This document shows, piece by piece, positions 14,224 to 22,045 of a stretch of 25,528 nucleotides of DNA (positions within the stretch are counted from its first letter, which is position 1; every line of letters begins with the position of its first letter). The position numbers were made by a program, and so were the translations under genes. The DNA lies in assembly GCA_002387325.1 (NCBI GenBank), contig DGIN01000067.1:1-25528 (forward strand). The letters are read 5' to 3'. The notes beneath the pieces are model-generated. The model was not told the origin of the DNA, ran no database searches, and was given only the letters and a program-made list of their open reading frames with translations. The DNA is from Bacteroidales bacterium UBA4621 (GTDB lineage: Bacteria; Bacteroidota; Bacteroidia; Bacteroidales; Paludibacteraceae).

Positions 14224-16251
14224 ATGCGCCGAGCGTTTTTGAGCATAGTGCTGTGTATGAGTAGCCTGTCCTGTATAGGGCAGGCTATTTCTCGCGATAC
14301 ACTTACCATATTGAAGCAGATTGAGGAGGTGGAGATTGTGCAGCAGCGCAGTTCATCTTTTGTAGAGACAAAAGGCAACAAGTTGGTGGTCAATGTACAG
14401 GACATCGGTAATATGCCCAAGTTTCTCGGCACAAGCGACCCCGTGCGCTATATGCAGTCGCTGGCAGGTATTCAGACCAACAACGAGACTACATCGGGCA
14501 TTCATATACAGGGCTGCGATGACTATCAGAGTATAGTGAGCATTAATGGTGCGCCAATCTATTACCCAAACCATCTGCTGGGGCTATATTCCGCTTTTAT
14601 CGCTCCGCATTTTGACAAAATCACCATAGAGCAGGCGGAACATAACGGTACTATGGAGAACCGTATCGGCGGCAAGGTGGATTTTGAGACCAAGCACGCA
14701 CAGCCTAACCGTTTCGGTATGGAAGGCAATATAGGCTTGGTCAGCACCGATCTGACTCTGGCTGTTCCGTGCGGCAGGAAAAGTACGCTCTATATGTCGG
14801 CACGCGGGTCGTATCTCAACCTGCTTTACAAGCGTTGGCTGAAGATAGAGGACACCCGATTGGGCTATAACTTTGCGGATGCCAATCTGACGTATGCTAT
14901 CCACCCCACGGAGAAAGATGAGATTGTTTTTTCGGGCTTTTTCAGCAGAGACCATATCTCCGTGGCGGATACTTCGCAGTACAACGTGGGAGTAAAGTGG
15001 TACAACATTGTCGGTTCTGCCTATTGGTTGCACCGGTTGTCTGGCGGACAATGGAAGACCACTCTCAGTTATTCGCATTTCAGCAACCGTGTGGGCGTTA
15101 ACGCAATGAATGTCGTAGTGGACGCAAGTGCGTTATGGTCGAGTATTGATCTGAAGAACCGTCTCAACCACCGCCTTGCCGGCAATCTGTATTTGTCCAC
15201 CGCTATCGACTATTCGCAGTACATCCTGCGCCCGCTGTCTTTTGCGCAGTCTGGATTGGAAATCAGCCTTCCGCGAACATCATCGTTGCAATATGCGGAG
15301 GAAGGTTCGATAGGAATTGATCTGCAACATATAGTTACCGACTGGTTCCGTTACAACATCGGTTTGCACGGCAGTCTGTACTATAGAACTCGCTTGTTCG
15401 GAGCGTGCGACCCGAGGGTGTCTTTCCGCTTTCAAGTAGCCCCTGACCACGAATTGTCAATCCATGGAGGGCTTTATACCCAGTATTTCCACAAAGCGGG
15501 TCTGACGGGGGGCGGTTTGCCGACCGATTTCTTTTTGCCCGCCGACTCGTGTTTTACTCCCGAGAGAGCCGTTGCCTGCAACCTGCGTTATTCCGCCTCG
15601 TTCCTATCGGGCAAGATTACGCTGCAAGCCGAAGCGTATTTCAAACAGATATATGGTGTCGTGGAGTCGCTGGGCAATATCATGCAACTTATCAACAAAG
15701 GCTTTAACTACCAAGACTATCTCATCCGTGGGGACGGACGCAACTATGGTCTCAACCTGATGCTGCAGAAAAACAGTGGTGTCCTTACCGGTTATGTATC
15801 CTACTCATTGGGCTGGGCAAGACGCAAATTGCCCGGTTTGGACGGTTCACAGCAATATATCTATGCGGCAAGCCACGAGCGGAGGCACGACCTGAATATC
15901 GTCCTCAATGCACGTTTTGCCAAACGGTGGAATATCGGTGCACAGTTCGTTCTGGCAAGCGGACTGCCCTACACAGAGGCTAAAGAAGCCTATTTTTTCA
16001 ACGGGCAGATGATTTGCCGTTATTCCACATTCAACGGAGCGCATATGGCGTTGTATAACCGGTTGGATCTGTCCTGCTCGTATGACATTATCAAGAAACA
16101 AGACCACGAATTGGGTATCAACCTATCCCTGTACAATGTCTATTGCCACCGCAATCAGCAGTTTGTGGTCTATCGTGAGAACCTGCGACCTATTCAAGGT
16201 ACGGCATTATCCATTATCGTTCCCTCTATCAGTATCTATGGCAAATTCTAA
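14224..16251 (+). CDS. TonB-dependent outer-membrane receptor
   Basis: 675 residues with an N-terminal signal sequence (MRRAFLSIVLCMSSLSCIGQA). A plug domain follows at about residues 35-160: VEIVQQRSSSFVETKG, GTSDPVRYMQSLAGIQTNN, SGIHIQGCDDYQSIVSING and FDKITIEQA. The remainder alternates amphipathic strands as expected of a 22-strand barrel and ends in an aromatic residue (SIYGKF), the usual outer-membrane insertion signal. The N-terminal carboxypeptidase-regulatory-like domain common in Bacteroidota receptors is absent. TonB-dependent receptors import siderophores, vitamins, glycans or peptides using proton-motive force; the substrate is not evident. The start codon abuts the previous stop, and the 3' end overlaps the DUF4249 gene by 14 nt. 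TBDR plus DUF4249 is a recurrent Bacteroidota pairing. Confidence 0.9.
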   Translation: MRRAFLSIVLCMSSLSCIGQAISRDTLTILKQIEEVEIVQQRSSSFVETKGNKLVVNVQDIGNMPKFLGTSDPVRYMQSLAGIQTNNETTSGIHIQGCDDYQSIVSINGAPIYYPNHLLGLYSAFIAPHFDKITIEQAEHNGTMENRIGGKVDFETKHAQPNRFGMEGNIGLVSTDLTLAVPCGRKSTLYMSARGSYLNLLYKRWLKIEDTRLGYNFADANLTYAIHPTEKDEIVFSGFFSRDHISVADTSQYNVGVKWYNIVGSAYWLHRLSGGQWKTTLSYSHFSNRVGVNAMNVVVDASALWSSIDLKNRLNHRLAGNLYLSTAIDYSQYILRPLSFAQSGLEISLPRTSSLQYAEEGSIGIDLQHIVTDWFRYNIGLHGSLYYRTRLFGACDPRVSFRFQVAPDHELSIHGGLYTQYFHKAGLTGGGLPTDFFLPADSCFTPERAVACNLRYSASFLSGKITLQAEAYFKQIYGVVESLGNIMQLINKGFNYQDYLIRGDGRNYGLNLMLQKNSGVLTGYVSYSLGWARRKLPGLDGSQQYIYAASHERRHDLNIVLNARFAKRWNIGAQFVLASGLPYTEAKEAYFFNGQMICRYSTFNGAHMALYNRLDLSCSYDIIKKQDHELGINLSLYNVYCHRNQQFVVYRENLRPIQGTALSIIVPSISIYGKF

Positions 16252-17140
16252 ATTACATATTATATGTAAACGGACGGTGTTTTTGTTGTGCCTGTGTCTC
16301 TTGTACGCCTGCCGCCCTGCGGATGTAGCGCAACCGACACTGGTCGTTGAGGGTTGGATAGATGCCGACCAACATCCCGTAGTACTATTGCACACCACCT
16401 ATCCGCTGAATAACGACAAAGATACATTCCGTACCCTGGCAGAAGCAATACCCGAACACATCATCACTTTCGGACGGGTTGTTTTGTACGATGGTTCCGA
16501 CTCGGTTATCCTCACAGGGCGGGTGGACACCAACTATATGCCGCCCTATATCTATACAACCGTTTTTATGAAAGGCGAGGTCGGAAAAGAGTATCGTCTC
16601 CATGCTTCATATAAGAACTACTCCGCTACCGCCACTACGTTTATCCCCTCCGTACCGGTTTTCGATTCGATCTTTGTCAGAGTAAAGGATTCCCTCAATA
16701 CTGAGATATGCGGTTATTGCAGTCATCTGATACCCGGTGAGCATTATCTTGTAATGGTTAAAAAAGCCGCTGACAGCCAGTACTCGCTTTGTCCAATGGG
16801 GGTGTTCGAGGCACAGAAAGAACAGATGCGGATTGATATTCGCAATCCTCTTAATTTCGGCTCAAAAAATCGTTTGGGAGCCGGCTATTGGAGCAGTTTG
16901 TATTTCCCAAAATGGAAGAACACTAAAATTGGCATAAAATTTGCGCACATCGGTGCGGATGAGTACCGATGTTGGGATTCCTTTGGAGCACAAAGCCTGA
17001 CACAAGGGGTGTTCTTCGTAGAAACACACAAGAATATAGCGACAAACATCAGTGGCGGATTGGGCTGTTGGTGCGGTATGGGAGCCGCAGAATACGAAGT
17101 AAGTATTGATCACACGGAAATATACAGATATACAAAATGA
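16238..17140 (+). CDS. DUF4249 family lipoprotein
   Basis: 300 residues from ATG 16238 (MANSKLHIICKR), which overlaps the receptor gene by 14 nt; an earlier in-frame ATG lies deep inside the receptor gene and is not credible. The signal peptide ends in a lipobox-like LLYAC with Cys near residue 25, followed by RPADVAQPTLVVEGWIDADQHPVVLLHTTYPL, the characteristic start of DUF4249 proteins (beta-sandwich). The C-terminal WCGMGAAEYEVSI is also typical. The biochemical role of DUF4249 is unknown; its near-constant pairing with a TonB-dependent receptor suggests a receptor accessory or surface-binding role. The gene overlaps the next one by ATGA at 17137-17140, so translation is probably coupled. 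Confidence 0.85.
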   Translation: MANSKLHIICKRTVFLLCLCLLYACRPADVAQPTLVVEGWIDADQHPVVLLHTTYPLNNDKDTFRTLAEAIPEHIITFGRVVLYDGSDSVILTGRVDTNYMPPYIYTTVFMKGEVGKEYRLHASYKNYSATATTFIPSVPVFDSIFVRVKDSLNTEICGYCSHLIPGEHYLVMVKKAADSQYSLCPMGVFEAQKEQMRIDIRNPLNFGSKNRLGAGYWSSLYFPKWKNTKIGIKFAHIGADEYRCWDSFGAQSLTQGVFFVETHKNIATNISGGLGCWCGMGAAEYEVSIDHTEIYRYTK

Positions 17141-17574
17141 AAAAAATAAAAGCACGGCTTATCTTGCGTCTGAACCTGATTTTGGGAACGGTCATGGGTG
17201 TGCTGACGGGCTGCGGCAGCAGCAAGAAAGCCGCTGACCGGTCGGGTGAGATAATGGCAATGTATGGTATTCCGATGGCGCATTATCAAGTGAGCGGTAC
17301 AGTGCGCAATGCGGACAACCGCCCCGTAGAGGGTGCGCAGGTGGTGGTAAAAGGCTATAAAAACTTTGCCATAGGCGATACGTTGCTGACCGACACACAG
17401 GGCAGATACAGCGGAGAATTGGAGGGGTGGCCTAACGACAGTATCAACGTGGTGGCTACCGACCCGAAGACACAAAAGACGGATTCCGTACAGGTAAAAG
17501 TGAAGTACGACAAACAAGAGGCATGGAATTCCACCGCCAAACCGATGAAAGTGAATGTCCGGATCGGGCATTAA
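17137..17574 (+). CDS. Putative lipoprotein with carboxypeptidase-regulatory-like domain (radical-SAM-associated lipoprotein type)
   Basis: 145 residues. The signal segment RLNLILGTVMGVLTGC has its lipobox Cys near residue 26. After a short linker comes MYGIPMAHYQVSGTVRNADN and RPVEGAQVVVKGY, then LTDTQGRYSGELEGWPND and SINVVATDPKTQ: a small Ig-like carboxypeptidase-regulatory (DUF4480-like) fold. The pattern 'YG-P-Ala-x-Tyr-x-V-x-G-x-V' matches the lipoproteins that in Bacteroidales sit beside radical SAM/SPASM proteins. No radical SAM gene is present in this window, so here it is tied instead to a TonB-receptor operon. It overlaps the DUF4249 gene by 4 nt and is the last member. Function unknown; it may be anchored in the same surface complex. 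Confidence 0.75.
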   Translation: MKKIKARLILRLNLILGTVMGVLTGCGSSKKAADRSGEIMAMYGIPMAHYQVSGTVRNADNRPVEGAQVVVKGYKNFAIGDTLLTDTQGRYSGELEGWPNDSINVVATDPKTQKTDSVQVKVKYDKQEAWNSTAKPMKVNVRIGH

Positions 17575-17623
17575 GGGGTGTGTGCGGAGTGTTTTTGCAA
17601 TAAGATTAAACAGAAAAGAGAAT

Positions 17624-18526
17624 ATGATTTTGTCAATGACCGGCTATGGCAAAGCCGAAAACCAACTGAAAGAGCATCGTAAAGTGATTGTAGAAGTACG
17701 TAGTCTCAACTCCAAATCTTTGGACTTGAGTATGCGTCTTGTGCCGCAGTTGCGTGCCAAGGAGTTAGAGATACGCACAATCATCGGTCAGCGTCTCGAG
17801 CGCGGAAAGATAGACTTGAGCATTTATTATCAGGATACAGCCAATCCCGAGGCAGGAATGGGGTTCGCACCGGTTAACAGGGAGGCATTTGCTTATTATT
17901 ATCATGAGTTGTCAGAACTTCAACAGCAGTATAACATTCAGAACTGCAATCTGTTAGACAGCATACTGCGTATTCCGGATGTGCTGAAACCGTCGGACAA
18001 CTGTGCCGAGGCCGGCGAACAGGAATGGGACATCGTGCGTACAACGCTCGACCGTGCCATAGATGCTTTTCTGGCTTTCCGCATACAGGAAGGCGCAGCA
18101 TTGGAACATATGTTCACCGAGAAATTGGACGGTATTGCAGCATTGCTGGCTGAAATCGAGCCTTTCGAGAAGAGCCGTGTAGAGAAGATACGCCTGCATT
18201 TGCTGAATAATCTGGACAAACTTGCCGACGAAACCAAGCAAAAGATTGATATGAACCGCCTCGAACAGGAGATGATCTACTATTTGGAGAAACTCGATGT
18301 TACCGAGGAGAAAGTGCGTCTGACGAACCATATCCGCTATTTCCGTGAAACGATGAACGGCGACGGTACGGGCGTGGGCAAGAAGTTGGCTTTCATAGCC
18401 CAGGAGATGGGACGTGAAATCAACACTCTCGGCAGCAAGAGCAACCAGAGCGAGATGCAGATTCTCGTGGTGAAGATGAAAGACATTCTCGAGCAAATAA
18501 AAGAGCAGGTGCTTAACGTGCTGTAA
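17624..18526 (+). CDS. yicC: YicC/YloC family endoribonuclease
   Basis: 300 residues, slightly longer than the enterobacterial protein. ATG 17624 gives MILSMTGYGKAE, matching the invariant MTGYG start of the family; an upstream in-frame ATG at 17555 overlaps the preceding gene and is rejected. The N-terminal domain includes VEVRSLNSKSLDLSMRLVP. The highly conserved C-terminal domain (DUF1732) contains EEKVRLTNHIRYFRETMN, GVGKKLAFIAQEMGREINT and SKSNQSEMQ, ending KDILEQIKEQVLNVL. YicC-type proteins have been reported to cleave RNA and affect small-RNA turnover and late-growth fitness. It is cytoplasmic. It follows the envelope operon after 49 nt with no clear TAnnTTTG promoter, so it may be expressed partly by readthrough. 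A strong bidirectional terminator follows. Confidence 0.92.
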   Translation: MILSMTGYGKAENQLKEHRKVIVEVRSLNSKSLDLSMRLVPQLRAKELEIRTIIGQRLERGKIDLSIYYQDTANPEAGMGFAPVNREAFAYYYHELSELQQQYNIQNCNLLDSILRIPDVLKPSDNCAEAGEQEWDIVRTTLDRAIDAFLAFRIQEGAALEHMFTEKLDGIAALLAEIEPFEKSRVEKIRLHLLNNLDKLADETKQKIDMNRLEQEMIYYLEKLDVTEEKVRLTNHIRYFRETMNGDGTGVGKKLAFIAQEMGREINTLGSKSNQSEMQILVVKMKDILEQIKEQVLNVL

Positions 18527-18548
18527 GCACCCTGAGGCATACTGCAAA

Positions 18549-18584
18549 ACCCGCCTGTGCAAGGATTGGCACAGGCGGGTTTTT
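18549..18584. terminator. Bidirectional intrinsic terminator between yicC and the GH13 gene
   Basis: A perfect 12-bp stem ACCCGCCTGTGC (18549-18560) / GCACAGGCGGGT (18569-18580) has an 8-nt loop. TTTTTA follows on the plus strand and GGGTTTTGC on the minus strand, serving both convergent genes. Confidence 0.88.
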
Positions 18585-18605
18585 ATTGTGTTACAAAGTG
18601 TGTTC

Positions 18606-21278
18606 TTATCGTATCTTTCTTCCGAAGAGGTCGTACCATACGCCGTCGCGGACAATATAGACGATGCCGTCTATCAGCACTTTCTGTGCGTGTGCCGTGG
18701 CGGAAGGTGCGACGGTGGTATTATCGATTTCCATAGCAAAGTCGAAGTATTCCGGTACTTGCGGGAGCGACACTCTGGTGCCGGTATAGATCTTCAGTTC
18801 CCCCGGTTGCAAGACAACAGTACCCGATGCCATAGTGCCGTTGAGATAGTAGTCGTACCATGTGCCGCTTGGCAAGGTTACGGTTTGGGCGGTGGTAGCA
18901 GAGAAGTTGCCTGCCACAAACACATTGTTGCCCCACTGGATAGTGCGCACTTTCTGTCCGCTGCCTATCTGTACGGCAGTAGGATTGCCCTCAAACACTT
19001 CGGGCATCAGGCGTGTACGCAGTTGGATAGCCTGTGCGGTCTTTTGGTAAGCGTCCATACGTACACTGCCCTTGCGGAACCAGCCTGCGTTCTCGGGACG
19101 CATTTTCACCTGCATCTTCACCTCTTCCTGTACCTCGGCTTTGATATCGTAGTCGTTGTCCGTACCCCATTTGCCGGCGGCGTTCTGGTACTTTGAGTTG
19201 TCGTAGCCGAGTTCGGCAAAGTGGTAGAACATGTGGGAGCCGTTGAGCAGAGTGGCGAATGCCATATTGAGCGGCACACGTCCGACGCGCGTTGATTCGT
19301 CGGTTTTCATATCTCCGTCGCCCCATCGTTTGGCTTTGAAGAACACACGCTCCCCGTCGTGGCTCTCGGGGTAGGAGATGTAGCCGTCTTTGTTGGCTTC
19401 GGCGAAGGAGTCTTCATTTTCGAGCCACCCCATAGCGGTCTGCTCGTAAGCCTTGCAGGTGTTTTGCCAGCAGAGCATACCCGCATTGACTAATTTCGGG
19501 CGGTCGCTGTTCATACTCGTTCCCCAATGTTCGAGGATCATATACGCATCGTCCGAGACGGCTTTGACACCCTTTTCGTAGTAGTCTTTCAGGTTTTCCA
19601 CCGCATTGTATTTCTCGCCGCAGATACCATGACTGAGGTCCAGACGGTAGCCGTCCACTTTGTACTCCTGCAACCAGTATTGCAGGGCGCGTGTAAACAT
19701 GGCGTGTGCAGGCGGGAAGTCGTGATTCCAGTCTTCATAGACATTGTCGGAGTGGGGTGCTTTTACGTTGAACCACGGGTTGTTTTTCAGGTCGGTGCCG
19801 TAGGGATAGAGTTTGTTCATCGGGTTGAGTCCGGTGGCGTGATTGAAGACCATATCGAGAATGACGGCGATACCGCGTTTGTGGCACTCATCGACGAAGG
19901 TCTTCAGTTGTTCGGGCGTGCCATACGCCTTGTCAAGGGCAAAATAGTGGTTGGGCGAATATCCCCAATTCTGATTGCCGTCGAACTCGGTTACAGGCAT
20001 CAACTCCACAGCGTTTATGCCCAAATTCTCCAAGTAGTCGAGACGCTCCATCAAGCCCGCAATAGAGCGCATAGGTGTGTGGTCATAGACCCATAGTTCG
20101 TAGATAACCAGATTGTTTTTGTCGGGTCGTTTGAAGTTGAGCGTGGCGTCCGACCATGCAAAAGGCTCCTTACCTGTTTGTATCACCGTTACATAGTCGT
20201 GTCCTTTCTCGGGGTATGGTATCAGGTCGGGGTCTATCTTGCGCGGCTCGTATTGGTCGTCGGGGTGTAGCAGTTTCTCGGAATAGAGGTCGGAGATGTA
20301 TTTGACCACGCCGTCCGCACGTACCACCACATATTGCATAGCGTACTCCTGCCGGGGTGTCAGCCCTGTAAGGGTTATCCAGAAATAGGCACTGTCGGTG
20401 GCTTGGCGGAGTTGATAATCGTTACTGACCGTCCAGTCGTTGAAGTCGCCTATCACAAAGACGTGCTGTGCAGGCTCGGTCTTGCTTGCGGCGTAGGTAC
20501 AGAGCGTTACCTTTGTCTGATCGTCTTTGTCATAGTAGATGCCGTTGAGTATGCCTGCGGGGCGGTCGGCTTTCTGCGGTGCCTGCGGTACGCAGGTGTA
20601 TGCCGTGGCAGTGGCTTCTTCATCGCCGTTCCGGGCTATGAACTCGAAAGTATAGTTGCCTTCTGCGGGTAGTGTGGCGGTGTATGTGAGTTCGGTGCCG
20701 GTAGCGTTCCGTACGGTTTTGCCGTTGAGGTTGAGTGTGAGGTTGGCAGTCTGTGTGGCGTGGCATGAGAGGGTTATCTTGTCCCCTATGGCGGAGATGT
20801 CGGGCATAGCCGTCTGTATGTCGGCTGCGAGTCCAGCGTCCGCCAGTTCTACAAAGATGTCGCCGCCATCGGCGGTCTTTCCTTCCGCGCCGCCGTTTTT
20901 GCCGTCGTTGAAGACAAAGGCGAGTTTCAGTATTTCCTCGTTTTCGGGACAGCCGTAGTAGGTATAAATGTCGGGTGTAACAAGCAGTTGCCATTTGCCG
21001 TCCACGCGTGTCATCTTGGGGTCTGTTTTTTGCCATGTGGTGGCATATTTCCAGTCTTTTGTGCTTGTGCTTTTTGATGTGATCAAGCCGATATGTGCAT
21101 AACACTCGGCAGCGTCAGCCATACCTTTGTTGCCTTGGTTGGGGTTGAAGATGACGGTGATTTCGCCTTTGTATCCTTTTTGGATGATGGCGGGGACGGT
21201 GGTTACCTGTGCCAGCAGGCGTGCAGTGCCGAGGATGCACAGGCAGATGCAGCAGGCACGCATAAGACAGTGTTTCAT
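18606..21278 (-). CDS. Secreted GH13 alpha-amylase-family glycoside hydrolase
   Basis: 890 residues from ATG 21278 (MKHCLMRACCICLCILGTARLLAQ), which supplies a signal peptide; upstream in-frame codons extend into the tRNA terminator. Residues about 25-150 form an N-terminal beta domain, followed by an Ig-like segment (160-230) and a CBM48-like starch-binding or early-set domain (about 250-325, VFVIGDFNDWTVSNDYQL). The GH13 barrel spans about 385-760: region I DMVFNH (Asp near 475), region II GYRLDLSH with nucleophile Asp near 547, region III ILEHW with acid Glu near 583, and region IV SHDGER with His-Asp near 640-641. All catalytic residues are present. A C-terminal beta domain follows, then a short tail VLIDGIVYIVRDGVWYDLFG that resembles tails on exported Bacteroidales proteins. 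It probably hydrolyses alpha-1,4-glucans such as starch or glycogen outside the cytoplasm; exact specificity is open. No sus genes adjoin it. Confidence 0.93.
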   Translation of the reverse strand: MKHCLMRACCICLCILGTARLLAQVTTVPAIIQKGYKGEITVIFNPNQGNKGMADAAECYAHIGLITSKSTSTKDWKYATTWQKTDPKMTRVDGKWQLLVTPDIYTYYGCPENEEILKLAFVFNDGKNGGAEGKTADGGDIFVELADAGLAADIQTAMPDISAIGDKITLSCHATQTANLTLNLNGKTVRNATGTELTYTATLPAEGNYTFEFIARNGDEEATATAYTCVPQAPQKADRPAGILNGIYYDKDDQTKVTLCTYAASKTEPAQHVFVIGDFNDWTVSNDYQLRQATDSAYFWITLTGLTPRQEYAMQYVVVRADGVVKYISDLYSEKLLHPDDQYEPRKIDPDLIPYPEKGHDYVTVIQTGKEPFAWSDATLNFKRPDKNNLVIYELWVYDHTPMRSIAGLMERLDYLENLGINAVELMPVTEFDGNQNWGYSPNHYFALDKAYGTPEQLKTFVDECHKRGIAVILDMVFNHATGLNPMNKLYPYGTDLKNNPWFNVKAPHSDNVYEDWNHDFPPAHAMFTRALQYWLQEYKVDGYRLDLSHGICGEKYNAVENLKDYYEKGVKAVSDDAYMILEHWGTSMNSDRPKLVNAGMLCWQNTCKAYEQTAMGWLENEDSFAEANKDGYISYPESHDGERVFFKAKRWGDGDMKTDESTRVGRVPLNMAFATLLNGSHMFYHFAELGYDNSKYQNAAGKWGTDNDYDIKAEVQEEVKMQVKMRPENAGWFRKGSVRMDAYQKTAQAIQLRTRLMPEVFEGNPTAVQIGSGQKVRTIQWGNNVFVAGNFSATTAQTVTLPSGTWYDYYLNGTMASGTVVLQPGELKIYTGTRVSLPQVPEYFDFAMEIDNTTVAPSATAHAQKVLIDGIVYIVRDGVWYDLFGRKIR

Positions 21279-21343
21279 GATGTAGAAAGGTGTTAGTTGG
21301 TAGTATGGTTTTACAAGAAATCCTTGTATCAGTGTTTCACAAG

Positions 21344-21378
21344 AAACGGTTGGTTGCCATAAGGACAACCAACCGTTT
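21344..21378 (-). terminator. Terminator of the tRNA cluster
   Basis: Perfect 13-bp arms AAACGGTTGGTTG (21344-21356) and CAACCAACCGTTT (21366-21378) enclose a 9-nt loop, 8 nt past the 3' end of tRNA-Leu(GAG). The minus-strand tail is TTTCTTG, so the U-run is short. Confidence 0.75.
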
Positions 21379-21385
21379 TCCGTTG

Positions 21386-21469
21386 TGCGCAGGATGAGAC
21401 TCGAACTCACACGATCTTGCGACCACTACCCCCTCAAAGTAGCGTGTATACCAATTTCACCACCTGCGC
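21386..21469 (-). tRNA. tRNA-Leu (anticodon GAG)
   Basis: 84 nt with a long variable arm. Acceptor GCGCAGG pairs with CCTGCGC; the D-loop region is TGGTGAAATTGGTATACACG; the anticodon loop is TTGAGGG between stems CTACT and GGTAG, giving GAG; the T-loop is GTTCGAGTCTC. Discriminator A, as expected for Leu. The 3' CCA is not encoded. Confidence 0.93.
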
Positions 21470-21620
21470 TTCATCGGAGTGTGTTACGTAACTTTCCGCC
21501 GTATGGGCGTACCAGCCCCGCAACCTCTCCTTAGTCAAACCGCAAGAACTTATGTTCTCCCAATTTGTATGCAGCGTTTTTCCGCTTTGTAAAAGAACGC
21601 GTTTTTTCTCTGTGTGTTAG

Positions 21621-21702
21621 TGCCCGGAACAGGACTCGAACCTGCACGCCTCTCGACATACGCACCTGAAACGTACGCGTCTACCAATTCCGCCACCCGG
21701 GC
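21621..21702 (-). tRNA. tRNA-Leu (anticodon CAG)
   Basis: 82 nt with a class II variable arm. Acceptor GCCCGGG pairs with TCCGGGC (one G-U); the D-arm contains GGCGGAATTGGTAGACGC; the anticodon loop is TTCAGGT between TACGT and GCGTA, giving CAG; the T-loop is GGTTCGAGTCC. Discriminator A. No encoded CCA. Confidence 0.93.
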
Positions 21703-21741
21703 TGTCAGAGTAAAAAAGCAGGAACGAAGTCCTGCTCTTTG

Positions 21742-21814
<73 letters not shown>

Positions 21815-21856
21815 ATAGTGTGTAAGACCACTTGCTTTCTCTCTCGAAAGCGGGTG

Positions 21857-21888
21857 CAAAATTACTGCTTTTTTTTGATACTGCCAAA
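21857..21888 (-). promoter_or_regulatory. Promoter of the tRNA-Gly/Leu/Leu cluster
   Basis: The minus strand has TTTG (21885-21888), a 20-bp spacer and TAATTTTG (21857-21864), about 43 nt upstream of the mature tRNA-Gly 5' end. Confidence 0.78.
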
Positions 21889-21937
21889 TGTTTTGAGTAA
21901 AAAAGTGCGAAAAAATGTATTTTCTTTGTTTTTTGTG

Positions 21938-21966
21938 TTGTATGTATGTGTTTTTCGTTACCTTTG
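21938..21966 (+). promoter_or_regulatory. Promoter of the ttcA-like gene
   Basis: -7 TACCTTTG at 21959-21966. The nearest -33 candidates are TTG at 21938-21940 (18-bp spacer) and TTTG at 21932-21935 (23 bp), both slightly off the 19-21 bp norm. It is divergent from the tRNA promoter. The transcript would begin just before the 22-bp triplication. Confidence 0.6.
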
Positions 21967-21989
21967 CAGTCGGAAAGCATATATATGTC

Positions 21990-22045
21990 GTATGCAAAAG
22001 TATTTTAGGTTGTATGCAAAAGTATTTTAGGTTGTATGCAAAAGT
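21990..22045 (+). repeat. 22-bp tandem triplication spanning the ttcA-like start codon
   Basis: Unit 1 is 21990-22011, unit 2 is 22012-22033 (identical), and unit 3 is partial, 22034-22045, containing the real ATG at 22036. Each unit carries the string GTATGCAAAAGT. Because 22 is not a multiple of 3, the ATGs at 21992 and 22014 open other frames and encode nearly identical 12-residue peptides starting MQKYFRLYAKV, ending before or inside the real gene. Confidence 0.85.

Noticed and set aside
21990..22045. Possible CRISPR array at the 22-bp triplication
   Set aside because: The units are directly abutting with no spacers and include a start codon, so this is a plain tandem repeat.
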